Part shown: positions 56,071-64,000 of the stretch, piece after piece
How the letters are laid out: the number at the start of each line of letters is the position of its first letter
How positions within the stretch are numbered: the first letter of the stretch is position 1
Source of the DNA: Streptomyces sp. JH34
Lineage (GTDB): Bacteria > Actinomycetota > Actinomycetes > Streptomycetales > Streptomycetaceae
NCBI RefSeq assembly: GCF_029428875.1
Contig: NZ_JAJSOO010000001.1
Location: 5,518,001-5,582,000 of the forward strand
Length of the DNA stretch: 64,000 bases
Reading direction: 5' to 3'
Program-made: the position numbers and the translations under genes
Notes under the pieces: generated by a model
Seen by the model: the letters and a program-made list of their open reading frames with translations, nothing else
What the model was told of the DNA's origin: nothing
Databases searched by the model: none

Positions 56071-56835
56071 GTGACCGCACCGTTGACGCCGCCGCACCAG
56101 CCCCAGCCGAACGACCCGTGGCAGGCCCCGCCGTCCGGGTCGCACGTCGTGCCCGGCAAGGATCCGGACGCTGAGGAACGGCGGGCCGAACTCCGGCAGG
56201 GCGCGTTGACCGCCGCGGTCCTGACGGTCGCGGGAGTCCTCCTCGGGCTCCTCTGGGTGTGGCTGGCGCCGCGCGTACCGCTCGTCTCCGACGACACCGC
56301 CGTGTTCCTCAAGAACAGCGAGGGCGAGGAGGCCATAGGCGCCGACGGCACCTTCGTGCTCCTGGCGCTCGCCTTCGGTCTCGTCTCGGCGGCCGCGGTC
56401 TTCCTCCTCCGCCGTCGCGGCGGCATCCCGCTGGTGGTGGGCCTCGCCCTGGGCGGGCTGCTCGGTTCCCTGCTGGCGTGGGGGCTCGGTACCTGGCTCG
56501 GGCCGACGTCCGACGTGGTGGCCCATGCCAAGGAGGTCGGCAAGGGAGTCACCTTCGACGCGCCGCTGAAGCTGCACGCGGTCGGGGCGGCGGTGCTGGC
56601 CTGGCCCATCGCTGCGATGATCGTCCACCTGGGCCTGACGGCCCTCTTCGGGCCGCGGGACCCCGAGCCGGAGTGGGCCTTCCCGTACGGGACGCAGGAC
56701 GAGGGGCCCGGCAGCGCGCCCGGGCAGGCGTCCGGCGGCGGCGGGAGTCCGGCGCCCGGTCACGCCGGTGGACCGGAGGCCGGGGACGGTCCTGCGGACG
56801 GGACCGGCCAGGGTCCGTCGCGGCCCTCCGCCTGA
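56071..56835 (+). CDS. DUF2567-like membrane protein
   Basis: 254 residues from GTG 56071 (VTAPLTPPH); GTG 56041 is possible. A Pro-rich N-terminus precedes four membrane helices (about 45-65, 98-117, 124-144 and 178-198), with a short external domain after the first (VPLVSDDTAVFLKNSEGEEAIGAD-type region), and a Gly/Pro-rich tail. It follows the permease after 34 bases and is probably cotranscribed. I assign DUF2567 from the layout; function is unknown. Confidence 0.75.
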   Translation: MTAPLTPPHQPQPNDPWQAPPSGSHVVPGKDPDAEERRAELRQGALTAAVLTVAGVLLGLLWVWLAPRVPLVSDDTAVFLKNSEGEEAIGADGTFVLLALAFGLVSAAAVFLLRRRGGIPLVVGLALGGLLGSLLAWGLGTWLGPTSDVVAHAKEVGKGVTFDAPLKLHAVGAAVLAWPIAAMIVHLGLTALFGPRDPEPEWAFPYGTQDEGPGSAPGQASGGGGSPAPGHAGGPEAGDGPADGTGQGPSRPSA

Positions 56836-56941
56836 GCGGGCCGTCCTCCGCGGCCGGCATCCCCCTGCCGGTGGTAGCCGGTGTGTTTCCGCGGCGTCGC
56901 CCAGGGCAGGTGCGTGGATGAGCACCGACGAAAGGACCGAC

Positions 56942-57115
56942 ATGAGTGCCGGAGAGAAGACCAAGGCCAAGACCGAGCAGATCGTCGGCAAGGCCGTCCG
57001 CAAGGTGGCCCACGCGGTGGGTGACGAGACCACGGCGGCCAAGGGCGCGGCGCTGGAGGCCCGGGGCAAGGGCCGGGACACCAAGGAGAAGTCGAAGGAC
57101 GCCTTCAAACACTGA
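56942..57115 (+). CDS. CsbD-like small stress protein
   Basis: 57 residues from ATG 56942, after AAAGGACC; ATG 56918 would add eight residues. The sequence (MSAGEKTKAKTEQIVGKAVRK start, charged Lys/Glu/Ala-rich body) matches the CsbD pattern of small, hydrophilic proteins often induced by general stress sigma factors. It is convergent with a TraR-like gene. Confidence 0.82.
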   Translation: MSAGEKTKAKTEQIVGKAVRKVAHAVGDETTAAKGAALEARGKGRDTKEKSKDAFKH

Positions 57116-57158
57116 AGGACGCCTGGGGAGAGGCTCTTCCGGACCGGCGCGGCCAGGA

Positions 57159-57569
57159 TCAGCGGTCCGCGCCCGTGGCGCACCGCACACAGGCCGTCGC
57201 CGCCGGACGCACCTCCAGACGGCCCGGTGGGATCGGCTCACGGCACCGCTCGCAGCGGCCGTAGTCGCCCCGCTCCAGCCGCTCAAGCGCCCGGTCCACC
57301 TCGGCGAGGTGGTCCCGCGCCCGAGCCAGCAGAGAGGCGACGTGAGCCCGCTCGAAGGCGGTGCTCGCCCCCTCCGGATCGTGCTCGTCGTCGACCGCCA
57401 CCAGCGCGTTCGCCTCGACGATCGCGTCGAAGTCACCGTGCAGCGCCGCGATACGGGATTCCGTGTCGCGGCGTTCCGCGTCCAGCCGTCCGCGGACGGA
57501 GGCACGGTCGCCCGCGGTGGGGTAGAAGGTGTTCACCTCTGCGACAACGGCCTCACCCGAGGTCCGCAT
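57159..57569 (-). CDS. TraR/DksA-type zinc-finger protein, short
   Basis: 136 residues from ATG 57569; GTG 57533 is another option. A helical N-terminal part precedes a complete C4 finger: Cys106-x2-Cys109 and Cys127-x2-Cys130 (CERC and CVRC). Compared with the other DksA-like gene at 37393 it keeps all four ligands and lacks a basic tail. It lies 20 bases downstream of ybaK and is the last gene of its run. Confidence 0.88.
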   Translation of the reverse strand: MRTSGEAVVAEVNTFYPTAGDRASVRGRLDAERRDTESRIAALHGDFDAIVEANALVAVDDEHDPEGASTAFERAHVASLLARARDHLAEVDRALERLERGDYGRCERCREPIPPGRLEVRPAATACVRCATGADR

Positions 57570-57589
57570 TCCGGGCCCTGTGGGCTCCG

Positions 57590-58090
57590 CTACGCCCGGC
57601 CGATCGGGGCCAGGGACGCCTCCGTCAGCGACGCCAGGTCGGACGGGGAGAGTTCGACCTCCAGACCGCGACGGCCCGCCGAGACGCAGATCGTGGAATG
57701 CGAACCGGCCGACGCGTCCAGCACCGTACGGAGGCGTCTGCGCTGGCCCAAGGGGGAGATGCCGCCCCTCACGTACCCCGTGGTGCGCTCCGCCGCCGCC
57801 GGGTCCGCCATGGCCGCCCGCTTGCCGCCCACCGCCGAGGCCAGCGCCTTCAGGTCCAGCGATCCCGCGACCGGCACGACCGCGACGACCAGTTCGCCGT
57901 CGACGTCCGCGACCAGGGTCTTGAACACCCGGTCGGCGGACACCCCGAGTGCCTCGGCCGCCTCCTCGCCGTAGGAGGGGGAGGCGGGATCGTGGTCGTA
58001 CGAGTGCACCGTGAACGCGGTGCCGGCCGTGGTCAGCGCGACCGTGGCCGGGGTACCGCCGGGCTGCTGCTTCCTGGACTTCTTCGCCAC
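57590..58090 (-). CDS. ybaK: YbaK/EbsC-type aminoacyl-tRNA deacylase
   Basis: 166 residues from GTG 58090. The catalytic lysine is Lys57 (RVFKTLV), and the GGISPLGQ loop and KRAAMADP block identify the YbaK family, which hydrolyses mischarged Cys-tRNA(Pro). It lies 16 bases downstream of the LON-domain gene, in the same operon. Confidence 0.93.
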   Translation of the reverse strand: MAKKSRKQQPGGTPATVALTTAGTAFTVHSYDHDPASPSYGEEAAEALGVSADRVFKTLVADVDGELVVAVVPVAGSLDLKALASAVGGKRAAMADPAAAERTTGYVRGGISPLGQRRRLRTVLDASAGSHSTICVSAGRRGLEVELSPSDLASLTEASLAPIGRA

Positions 58091-58106
58091 CGGGCAGGTC
58101 CTCGGA

Positions 58107-58883
58107 TCAGTTGGGGTGCGTGGGGTCGCGGGTCAGGTCGACCGCGGGCAGCGAGGGCAGGTGCCGGATGACGGCGGTCTCCTTGCGCAGGAGCGCCAGC
58201 TCCTCGCGCAGCCGGGTCGCGGTGTCCGGGGCCTGGAGCAGCCGCTGCTTCGACGGGATGTCGAGGACGGCGGCGGCGGCCACCAGGTACGAGACGACGG
58301 AAGGGTCGTCCGGCAGATCCGCGCCGGTCGTCAGCGAACGCTCGCTCGCTCCCGCGAGCCGCTTCTGGTAGCTGCGGAAGGCACGCAGGACGCCCTCGGC
58401 CAGGGCTCCCGCCTCGTCCGTGGCCGTGTCCTCGCCCTCGGCGGCTCCCGGGTCCTCGGGCAGCTCCTCGACCTCGGCGGTCAGGAACGGACCGCTCGCG
58501 TCGACGGAGAGCAGGCGGACCCGTGTGGTGCCGGTCGCCAGGACCTCGTAGCTGCCGTCGGCGCGCTCACGGATCTTCGCCGCGTCCGCGACGCAGCCGA
58601 CCCGGTGGAAGGTCTGGACGGGATCCGGCCCGAAGCCGTCGGCCGGGGCCCGCTCGGCGGGAGGCGCGGAGGCCACGGTGTCCGGCATCCCGGTCGCCGT
58701 GGGGGCGGTCTCGCGGCCGTCGCGGATCGCGACCACCACGAAGCGGCGCGGCTCGTCCTCGTCGATCTCGAGCAGCCCGCGCATCATGGCGCGATAGCGC
58801 TCCTCGAAGACGTTGAGCGGCAGCACGAGGCCGGGGAACAGCACCGCGTTCAGCGGGAAGAGGGGCAGGCGAGCGGTGGTCAC
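58107..58883 (-). CDS. LON peptidase N-terminal (substrate-binding) domain protein
   Basis: 258 residues from GTG 58883. It begins with the LON domain opening LPLFPLNAVLFPGLVLPLNVFEERYR and lacks any ATPase or protease domain. Residues after about 200 are helical. Such standalone LAN-domain proteins are common in actinobacteria; their partner is unknown. The upstream hypothetical gene ends 11 bases before its start. Confidence 0.9.
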   Translation of the reverse strand: MTTARLPLFPLNAVLFPGLVLPLNVFEERYRAMMRGLLEIDEDEPRRFVVVAIRDGRETAPTATGMPDTVASAPPAERAPADGFGPDPVQTFHRVGCVADAAKIRERADGSYEVLATGTTRVRLLSVDASGPFLTAEVEELPEDPGAAEGEDTATDEAGALAEGVLRAFRSYQKRLAGASERSLTTGADLPDDPSVVSYLVAAAAVLDIPSKQRLLQAPDTATRLREELALLRKETAVIRHLPSLPAVDLTRDPTHPN

Positions 58884-58894
58884 AGCGGCCAAGC

Positions 58895-59929
58895 CTAATG
58901 GCCGCGGCGCCCGCCGTGTTCCGGCCTCCCGCACAGAGGTGTGGAAGAGGCCACCCGGAGCCGGACGTCCGCCCGCGCGTCGAGGAATCCCCCGAGCGCG
59001 TCCCCGGTCACCGAAGCCCACGGGAACGAGGTCGCACAGGGCCCGATCAGCCGGAACTGCTCCAGGGCCTCGGTCGTGCGGCCCCTGGCCGCCAGGACGT
59101 AGGCGAGGAGGTTGCGGACCTCCGCGGGCCAGGGGTCACCGGCGGGGAATCCGGCCGAGAGACCGATCGCGAGGTCGGCGGCGGCGTCGACCCGGTCGGC
59201 CTGCACGGAGTTCGCCCGGGCGGCGGCCTCCTCGTCCCGCAGCAGGGCGAACGCCGCCCGCACGGGCAACGCCTGCACGAAGGAGTCCCCTGCGGCGTCC
59301 TCGGCCGCCCGCTCGGCGAAGTCGAAGCACTCGCGGTGGGAGCCGTACCACTCGGCCGAGAGGTACCGCAGCGCGGCGACGTGGCTGCCGTAGTGGTGGG
59401 GGCAGCGGCGTACCGCCTGCTCCCACAGCGACTCGAAGACCGTGTGCGGGGCGTGCGTGCCGCGGGCGTGGTCGAGCGCGAGCCGCCACGGGACCGGATC
59501 ACGGAGGTCGGCCTCCGCCGCCGCCGTGATCAGCGGGCCCACCTCGCGCAGCAGCTCGGAGTGGGCGGGGGACGCCCAGGCGCGGCGCACCGCCAGCGCG
59601 GCCTTGACCAGCAGCGCGTCCGGATCCCGCGGGGCGGCGGCCAGCCAGCCGGTGAGCCAGTCGTCGCGGCCGTGCGCGAAGGCGACCAGCCTGGCCAGCG
59701 TGCGGTCGCGCGTCTCCCAGTCGGCCGCGTCCCGGGTGGTGGCGAGGAGCTTGGCCGCGGGTTCGAACTCACCCAGCGCCGCCGCCACCAGCGCCGGGGA
59801 GAGCCACGCGTCGGGGGCGTCGAGCAGCACCGCGTCGTCCGCCGGCAACCCGGCCGACAGCCCGGGGCCGTACCGGAACGTGCGCGCGGAACTCAGCAGT
59901 GCACGGAGGAAAGCCATGGTGCAGACCAT
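58895..59929 (-). CDS. Helical repeat protein of unknown function
   Basis: 344 residues from ATG 59929 (MVCTMAFLRA); ATG 59917 is equally plausible and no start has a clear ribosome binding site. The protein is nearly all helical, Ala/Leu-rich, and carries TPR-like features (LEQFRLIG, LAYVLAARGRTTEALEQF) and conserved Trp/His patches (PHHYGSHVAALRYLSAEWYGSHRECFDF). No catalytic motif is visible. It is the first gene of the run with LON, ybaK and TraR genes. Confidence 0.75.
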   Translation of the reverse strand: MVCTMAFLRALLSSARTFRYGPGLSAGLPADDAVLLDAPDAWLSPALVAAALGEFEPAAKLLATTRDAADWETRDRTLARLVAFAHGRDDWLTGWLAAAPRDPDALLVKAALAVRRAWASPAHSELLREVGPLITAAAEADLRDPVPWRLALDHARGTHAPHTVFESLWEQAVRRCPHHYGSHVAALRYLSAEWYGSHRECFDFAERAAEDAAGDSFVQALPVRAAFALLRDEEAAARANSVQADRVDAAADLAIGLSAGFPAGDPWPAEVRNLLAYVLAARGRTTEALEQFRLIGPCATSFPWASVTGDALGGFLDARADVRLRVASSTPLCGRPEHGGRRGH

Positions 59930-59983
59930 TGAAAAGCCCAGGTGGGGGCGGCGCCAGAGGAGCCCTGTGAAGCTTCTGTAGCG

Positions 59984-60012
59984 AGTGGAAGGGTTGCCCT
60001 GGGCGAGGTCAA
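59984..60012 (-). promoter_or_regulatory. Possible promoter of the helical-repeat/LON/ybaK/TraR operon
   Basis: On the minus strand TTGACC (60012-60007), 17 bases and TCCACT (59989-59984) lie about 55 bases before the ATG at 59929. The -35 is good, the -10 moderate. Nothing else is evident between 60013 and 60151. Confidence 0.45.
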
Positions 60013-60151
60013 GAAAAGGCAAAGGAAGCGGCCGTGAGCGGCTCGAATCCGACCGTCCCGTCGCCGGATCCCGTCCGCCCTGCCGGACCTCGACCGGCCT
60101 TTCGACCAGTGTGCCGACAGGGAACCGGACGGGTGGCGCGCCGGCCTCGGG

Positions 60152-61753
60152 TCAGCCGCGCCGCAGGAGCCGGGACGCTCCCGCCGCCACCGTCGTGGCC
60201 AATATCCACCCCAGCAGCACGAGCGCCGCCGCCACCCACTGCCAGCCCCCCTCCAGCAGCCAGTAGCCGTCCTGCCCGAGATCGATCACCGGCACCAGCA
60301 GGTCCAGCGCGTACAGCGAGGGGTTCCACTGCGGATGCTCGTCCCCCTTGATCGACTCCGGGCGGTACTGCGAGAAGGCCACCGCGCCCGCCGCCCACAG
60401 CACCGCCATCCAGACCAGGGCCCGCCCCGGCCGGTAGCCGTACGCCACCGCCCAGTCCTGGAGATAGCCCCAGATCCGCCCCGCGGGCGGCAGCGTCTCG
60501 CGCCGCCGCCGCTGCTTGGCCAGCAGTACCTCGCGGGCGTCCGCGTCCTCACCGCAGCTGCGGAGCACCGCGGCGAGGCGCTCGTACGGCTCGGGGACGT
60601 ACTCCGGGGTCGCGGCCAGCACCCACTCCAGGCGTCGCGACAGCGGGAAGTGGCCGTACGGGACGAGGTTCTCGTACACGAAGCCGCCCATGGCCAGACC
60701 GCCCGGCCCGGGCCAGCTGGTCGACACGTCGATCAGCGTCACGACCTTCGCGCCGTTCAGGACGACCCGGCCCTCCCGCGGCCGCTCCGCGTTGAACCTC
60801 AGCTCGGGGGTGACGATCCGGCGCAGCGACAGCTCCTCGCGGTCGGCGAGCACGAAGCGGGCCTTGTGCAGGTCCACCGCGTCACCGAACCGCCCGTCGT
60901 CGAGCCGCACCGCGCCCCGGCACTCGAAGGCCTGCGCACGCGTCCCGCGCGCCGGGCCGCCGCCGCGCGCGACACCGAACGGGGGAGTGGTGCCCTGGTT
61001 CCCCGTGTCGATGCTCACCCAGGCCTCCGTCATGTACAACGTGCGCTCCACACTCAGCTGCGGGGCGTTCAGGGCCCGCCGCCCGTCCGTGGCGCGCAGC
61101 CGGCTGCCCCGCAGGCTCAGCGAACCGCCGACCTTCGCCCCGCGCAGACTCAGCTCGCCGAGCGTCTCGATCATCTCGGCCTGGAGGTCCTGCGCCACCG
61201 ACATCCCGTCGCCCACGAAGGCACGGCCCCGGCGGTCGGGGCCGACGCGGATCTGGTTGATCAGCAGGTCCGTCCCGATCTGGGCGTCGGTCAGCCGGAT
61301 CCCGCGCTCGACCCGGCAGCGCGGCAGATGCAGATCGCCCTCCGTGTGCAGCCGGGCCGCCTCCAGTCTCGGCACCGCGCAGCCCACCATCCGCAACGTC
61401 GTGAAATGGCACTCGGGCAGCACCACCTCCTGCTCGAAGCGGCAGCCCGTGAGCTCCACGTACGGCGAGACACGCCCGCCGGCCAGATCCAGCTTGCCCG
61501 TGATGCGCACGCCCCGGAGCTTCAGCGCGGCCACCCGCCCCGGCCGCGCCGCCGGCCCGCTGAGCAGCAGCCGCGCCACCGTCCGGGCGCCGACGCTCCG
61601 CTCCGGACCCCAGCTGTGCGGGGCGAACGGATCGTCGCGCACCGGGTCGTGCGCCCGCAGATCGTAGGTGGTGCCGTTCCGGAAGGACTGCCACATGCCC
61701 AGTTCCGCGGCGCTCAGCCCGTCGGGGATCTCGCCGTCCTGCGGTTCCGTCAC
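60152..61753 (-). CDS. Repeat-rich protein with two C-terminal membrane helices
   Basis: 533 residues from GTG 61753, where GGAGGTGAC gives ideal spacing; a GTG three bases earlier is possible. Residues about 75-370 form regular short strands (e.g. LRGVRITGKLDLAGG, LSLRGAKVGGSLSLRGS) that look like a pentapeptide-type or bactofilin-like right-handed beta helix. A helical segment and two membrane helices (about 448-468 and 505-527) follow. Relatives are sometimes labelled membrane-associated oxidoreductase, but no redox motif is visible. Function unknown. Confidence 0.8.
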   Translation of the reverse strand: MTEPQDGEIPDGLSAAELGMWQSFRNGTTYDLRAHDPVRDDPFAPHSWGPERSVGARTVARLLLSGPAARPGRVAALKLRGVRITGKLDLAGGRVSPYVELTGCRFEQEVVLPECHFTTLRMVGCAVPRLEAARLHTEGDLHLPRCRVERGIRLTDAQIGTDLLINQIRVGPDRRGRAFVGDGMSVAQDLQAEMIETLGELSLRGAKVGGSLSLRGSRLRATDGRRALNAPQLSVERTLYMTEAWVSIDTGNQGTTPPFGVARGGGPARGTRAQAFECRGAVRLDDGRFGDAVDLHKARFVLADREELSLRRIVTPELRFNAERPREGRVVLNGAKVVTLIDVSTSWPGPGGLAMGGFVYENLVPYGHFPLSRRLEWVLAATPEYVPEPYERLAAVLRSCGEDADAREVLLAKQRRRRETLPPAGRIWGYLQDWAVAYGYRPGRALVWMAVLWAAGAVAFSQYRPESIKGDEHPQWNPSLYALDLLVPVIDLGQDGYWLLEGGWQWVAAALVLLGWILATTVAAGASRLLRRG

Positions 61754-61855
61754 CACGTCACCTCCACACGCGCGGATCACCCCGCGCCCGTACCTTCGTT
61801 CTTCCCTCTGTGTGACCGTGCGAAAGCTAACGGTCAGCAGTGACAGCCGGGACAT

Positions 61856-61896
61856 GTATCAGCCAGTGATACGGGCGACCGGACGCCGTATCCGGT
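61856..61896. promoter_or_regulatory. Two inverted repeats upstream of hisD
   Basis: GTATCA/TGATAC (61856-61861 and 61867-61872, 5-base spacer) and ACCGGA/TCCGGT (61878-61883 and 61891-61896, 7-base spacer) lie within 60 bases of the hisD start, in the 159-base divergent gap. Operator or promoter roles are possible; neither is proven. Confidence 0.4.
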
Positions 61897-61912
61897 CTGA
61901 GAGAATTGCGGT

Positions 61913-63235
61913 GTGATCTCTCGAATCGATCTGCGCGGCACCGCCCTCCCCGAGGGCGGCGACCTGCGCGACCTGCTGCCCCGTGCCGAGTTCGACGTGG
62001 AAGCCGCCCTGGAGACGGTGCGGCCCATCTGCGAGGACGTACGCCATCGTGGCTCGGCGGCAGTGATCGACTGGGGGGAGAAGTTCGACGGCGTCCGCCT
62101 CGACTCGATCCGGGTGCCCGCCGACGCGATCACCGGCGCCCTGGAGACGCTCGACCCCGCCGTGCGCGCCGCCCTGGAGGAGTCCATCCGCCGCGCCCGC
62201 CTCGTCCACCGCGCCCAGCGCCGTACGACCCACACCACCCAGGTCGTCCCCGGCGGCACGGTCACCGAGAAGTGGGTGCCCGTGGAGCGCGTCGGGCTCT
62301 ACGTCCCCGGCGGACGCTCGGTCTACCCCTCGTCCGTCGTCATGAACGTCGTCCCCGCCCAGGAGGCCGGCGTCGAGGGCATCGCCGTCGCGTCCCCGCC
62401 GCAGAAGGAGTTCGGCGGCCTGCCGCACCCCACGATCCTCGCGGCCTGCGCCCTCCTCGGCGTCGACGAGGTGTACGCCGCCGGCGGCTCCCAGGCCGTC
62501 GCGATGTTCGCGTACGGCACCGAGGACTGCCTCCCCGTGAACCTCGTCACCGGCCCCGGCAACATCTACGTCGCCGCCGCCAAGCGCCTCCTCAAGGGCC
62601 GCGTCGGCATCGACGCCGAGGCCGGCCCCACCGAGATCGCGATCCTCGCCGACGCGAGCGCCGACCCGGTGCACGTCGCCGCCGACCTGATCAGCCAGGC
62701 CGAGCACGACCCGATGGCCGCCGCGGTGCTCGTCACCGACTCCGAGGAGCTCGCCGCCGCCACCGAGGCCGAGCTGAAGCCGCAGGTCGCCGCGACCCGG
62801 CACGTCACCGACCGGATCGAACCGGCTCTGGCCGGCCGTCAGTCCGCGATCGTCCTGGTCAACGACCTGGAGGACGGCCTCAAGGTCGTCGACGCGTACG
62901 CCGCCGAACACCTGGAGATCCAGACGGAGAACGCCGCGGCCGTCGCCGACCGGGTCCGCAACGCCGGAGCGGTCTTCGTCGGCCCCTGGTCGCCCGTCTC
63001 CCTCGGCGACTACTGCGCCGGCTCCAACCACGTCCTGCCCACCGGCGGCTGCGCCTGCCACTCCTCGGGCCTGTCCGTGCAGTCCTTCCTGCGCGGCATC
63101 CACGTCGTCGACTACACCCGCGACGCGCTCGCCGAGGTCACCCACCACGTGGTGACCCTCGCCGAGGCGGAGGACCTCCCCGCCCACGGCGCCGCGCTCA
63201 AGGCCAGGTTCGGCTGGAAGGTTCCGCAGGCGTGA
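61913..63235 (+). CDS. hisD: Histidinol dehydrogenase HisD
   Basis: 440 residues from GTG 61913 (MISRIDLRG). Family blocks are complete: VERVGLYVPGGRSVYPSSVVMN, GPGNIYVAAAKRLLKG, AGPTEIAILAD, DLISQAEHDP and AGSNHVLPTGG. It oxidises histidinol to histidine in two NAD-dependent steps at the end of the pathway. It is the first gene of a his operon; hisC overlaps its stop (GTGA). Confidence 0.97.
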   Translation: MISRIDLRGTALPEGGDLRDLLPRAEFDVEAALETVRPICEDVRHRGSAAVIDWGEKFDGVRLDSIRVPADAITGALETLDPAVRAALEESIRRARLVHRAQRRTTHTTQVVPGGTVTEKWVPVERVGLYVPGGRSVYPSSVVMNVVPAQEAGVEGIAVASPPQKEFGGLPHPTILAACALLGVDEVYAAGGSQAVAMFAYGTEDCLPVNLVTGPGNIYVAAAKRLLKGRVGIDAEAGPTEIAILADASADPVHVAADLISQAEHDPMAAAVLVTDSEELAAATEAELKPQVAATRHVTDRIEPALAGRQSAIVLVNDLEDGLKVVDAYAAEHLEIQTENAAAVADRVRNAGAVFVGPWSPVSLGDYCAGSNHVLPTGGCACHSSGLSVQSFLRGIHVVDYTRDALAEVTHHVVTLAEAEDLPAHGAALKARFGWKVPQA

Positions 63236-64000
63236 CGAACAGCAGCACCCCCCCGAACGCGTGGGACGCGCTCCCGATCCGCGACGAACTGCGCGGCCAG
63301 TCCCCGTACGGCGCGCCCCAGCTCGACGTACCCGTCCGGCTGAACACCAACGAGAACCCGTACCCGCTGCCCGACGCGCTCGTCGACCGCATCGCCGAGC
63401 GGGTCCGCGAAGCCGCCCGCGACCTCAACCGCTACCCCGACCGCGACGCCGTCGAACTCCGCACCGAGCTCGCCCGCTACCTCACCCGCACCGCCGGGCA
63501 CGAGGTCGCCGCCGCCAACGTGTGGGCGGCCAACGGCTCCAACGAGGTCCTCCAGCAGCTGCTGCAGACCTTCGGCGGCCCCGGGCGCACCGCGATCGGC
63601 TTCGAGCCCTCGTACTCCATGCACGCCCTCATCGCACGCGGCACGGGCACCGGCTGGATCTCCGGACCGCGCAACGAGGACTTCACCATCGACGTGGAGG
63701 CCGCGAAGAAGGCGATCGCCGAACACCGGCCCGAGGTCGTCTTCATCACCTCGCCCAACAACCCCACCGGCACCGCCGTGGACGCGGACACCGTCGTCGC
63801 CCTGTACGACGCCGCCCAGGCCGCCCGGCCCTCGATGGTCGTCGTCGACGAGGCGTACGGCGAGTTCAGCCACCACCCCTCGCTGCTCCCGCTCATCGAG
63901 GGACGCCCCCACCTGGTGCTCTCCCGCACCATGTCGAAGGCCTTCGGCGCCGCCGGCCTGCGTCTCGGCTACCTCGCGGCGGCCCCGGCCGTCGTCGACG
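63232..64000 (+). CDS. hisC: Histidinol-phosphate aminotransferase HisC (N-terminal part; runs off the window)
   Basis: 256 residues are visible from GTG 63232. Aminotransferase class I/II motifs are present: LNTNENPYPLPDAL, RYPDRDAVELR, NGSNEVLQQLLQTF, SPNNPTGTAVD, VVDEAYGEF and the PLP-lysine region SRTMSKAFGAAGLRLGYL. It transaminates imidazole-acetol phosphate. The remaining part (about 110 residues expected) lies beyond 64000. Confidence 0.95.
   Translation, partial: MTNSSTPPNAWDALPIRDELRGQSPYGAPQLDVPVRLNTNENPYPLPDALVDRIAERVREAARDLNRYPDRDAVELRTELARYLTRTAGHEVAAANVWAANGSNEVLQQLLQTFGGPGRTAIGFEPSYSMHALIARGTGTGWISGPRNEDFTIDVEAAKKAIAEHRPEVVFITSPNNPTGTAVDADTVVALYDAAQAARPSMVVVDEAYGEFSHHPSLLPLIEGRPHLVLSRTMSKAFGAAGLRLGYLAAAPAVVD

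Noticed and set aside
57116..57158. Terminator between csbD-like and TraR-like genes
   Set aside because: No stem of convincing length was found in the 43-base gap.

Overview
The window reads as chromosomal DNA of a Streptomyces or very close relative. Base composition is very GC-rich, third codon positions are almost all G or C, GTG starts are common, and many adjacent genes share GTGA or ATGA stop/start overlaps. The order from hisC/hisD through dnaE, lspA and ileS to the division and cell wall (dcw) cluster matches the arrangement known from Streptomyces coelicolor. No tRNA, rRNA, CRISPR array, insertion sequence, integrase or prophage gene was seen. This is conserved core chromosome.

Layout. 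(1) 1-9036: the tail of a Tyr/Gln-rich protein, an FAD oxidoreductase broken by one base in a C6 run, a DUF4126 membrane protein, a TetR / YhgE-Pip / degenerate ABC-ATPase operon with a clear palindromic operator, then a HEPN-domain protein, a SAM methyltransferase and a DUF3040 protein. (2) 9374-14970, minus strand: a MoxR AAA+ ATPase, a DUF58 protein and a transglutaminase in one overlapping operon, plus a beta-carbonic anhydrase. (3) 15381-33387, plus strand: the dcw cluster rsmH-ftsL-ftsI-murE-murF-mraY-murD-ftsW-murG-ftsQ-ftsZ-pgeF-yggS-sepF-yggT-divIVA. It makes peptidoglycan precursors up to lipid II, polymerises septal wall, and builds the Z-ring and polar growth machinery. murC, ddl, ftsA and mraZ are not in it. 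(4) 33388-37392: paired strong terminators and ileS on the minus strand, whose leader is a translational T-box riboswitch with an AUC specifier. (5) 37393-43893: a TraR/DksA-like protein, lspA, an RluA-type pseudouridine synthase, a GNAT enzyme, a Na+/H+ antiporter, an MscS channel and an alpha/beta hydrolase. (6) 43957-48477, minus strand: a secreted M43-like metalloprotease, a DsbA-like thiol protein, a membrane protein and a DUF2252 protein. (7) 48701-57115: dnaE, a small minus-strand gene, an NYN-domain protein, an ABC-2 exporter pair, a DUF2567 protein and a CsbD-like peptide. (8) 57159-61753, minus strand: a four-gene run ending in YbaK and TraR-like genes, then a repeat-rich membrane protein. 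(9) 61913-64000: hisD and the start of hisC.

Most content is well-known core biology. The less ordinary items are the frameshifted oxidoreductase; the TetR/YhgE operon whose ATPase lacks canonical Walker A and signature residues; the dyads in front of rsmH, ftsZ and hisD; the T-box leader; a DksA-like protein missing its fourth zinc ligand; a standalone HEPN protein; a Gln/Met-rich insert in DivIVA; and two very small coding candidates near 52.3-52.7 kb. I found no convincing new defence or biosynthetic system.
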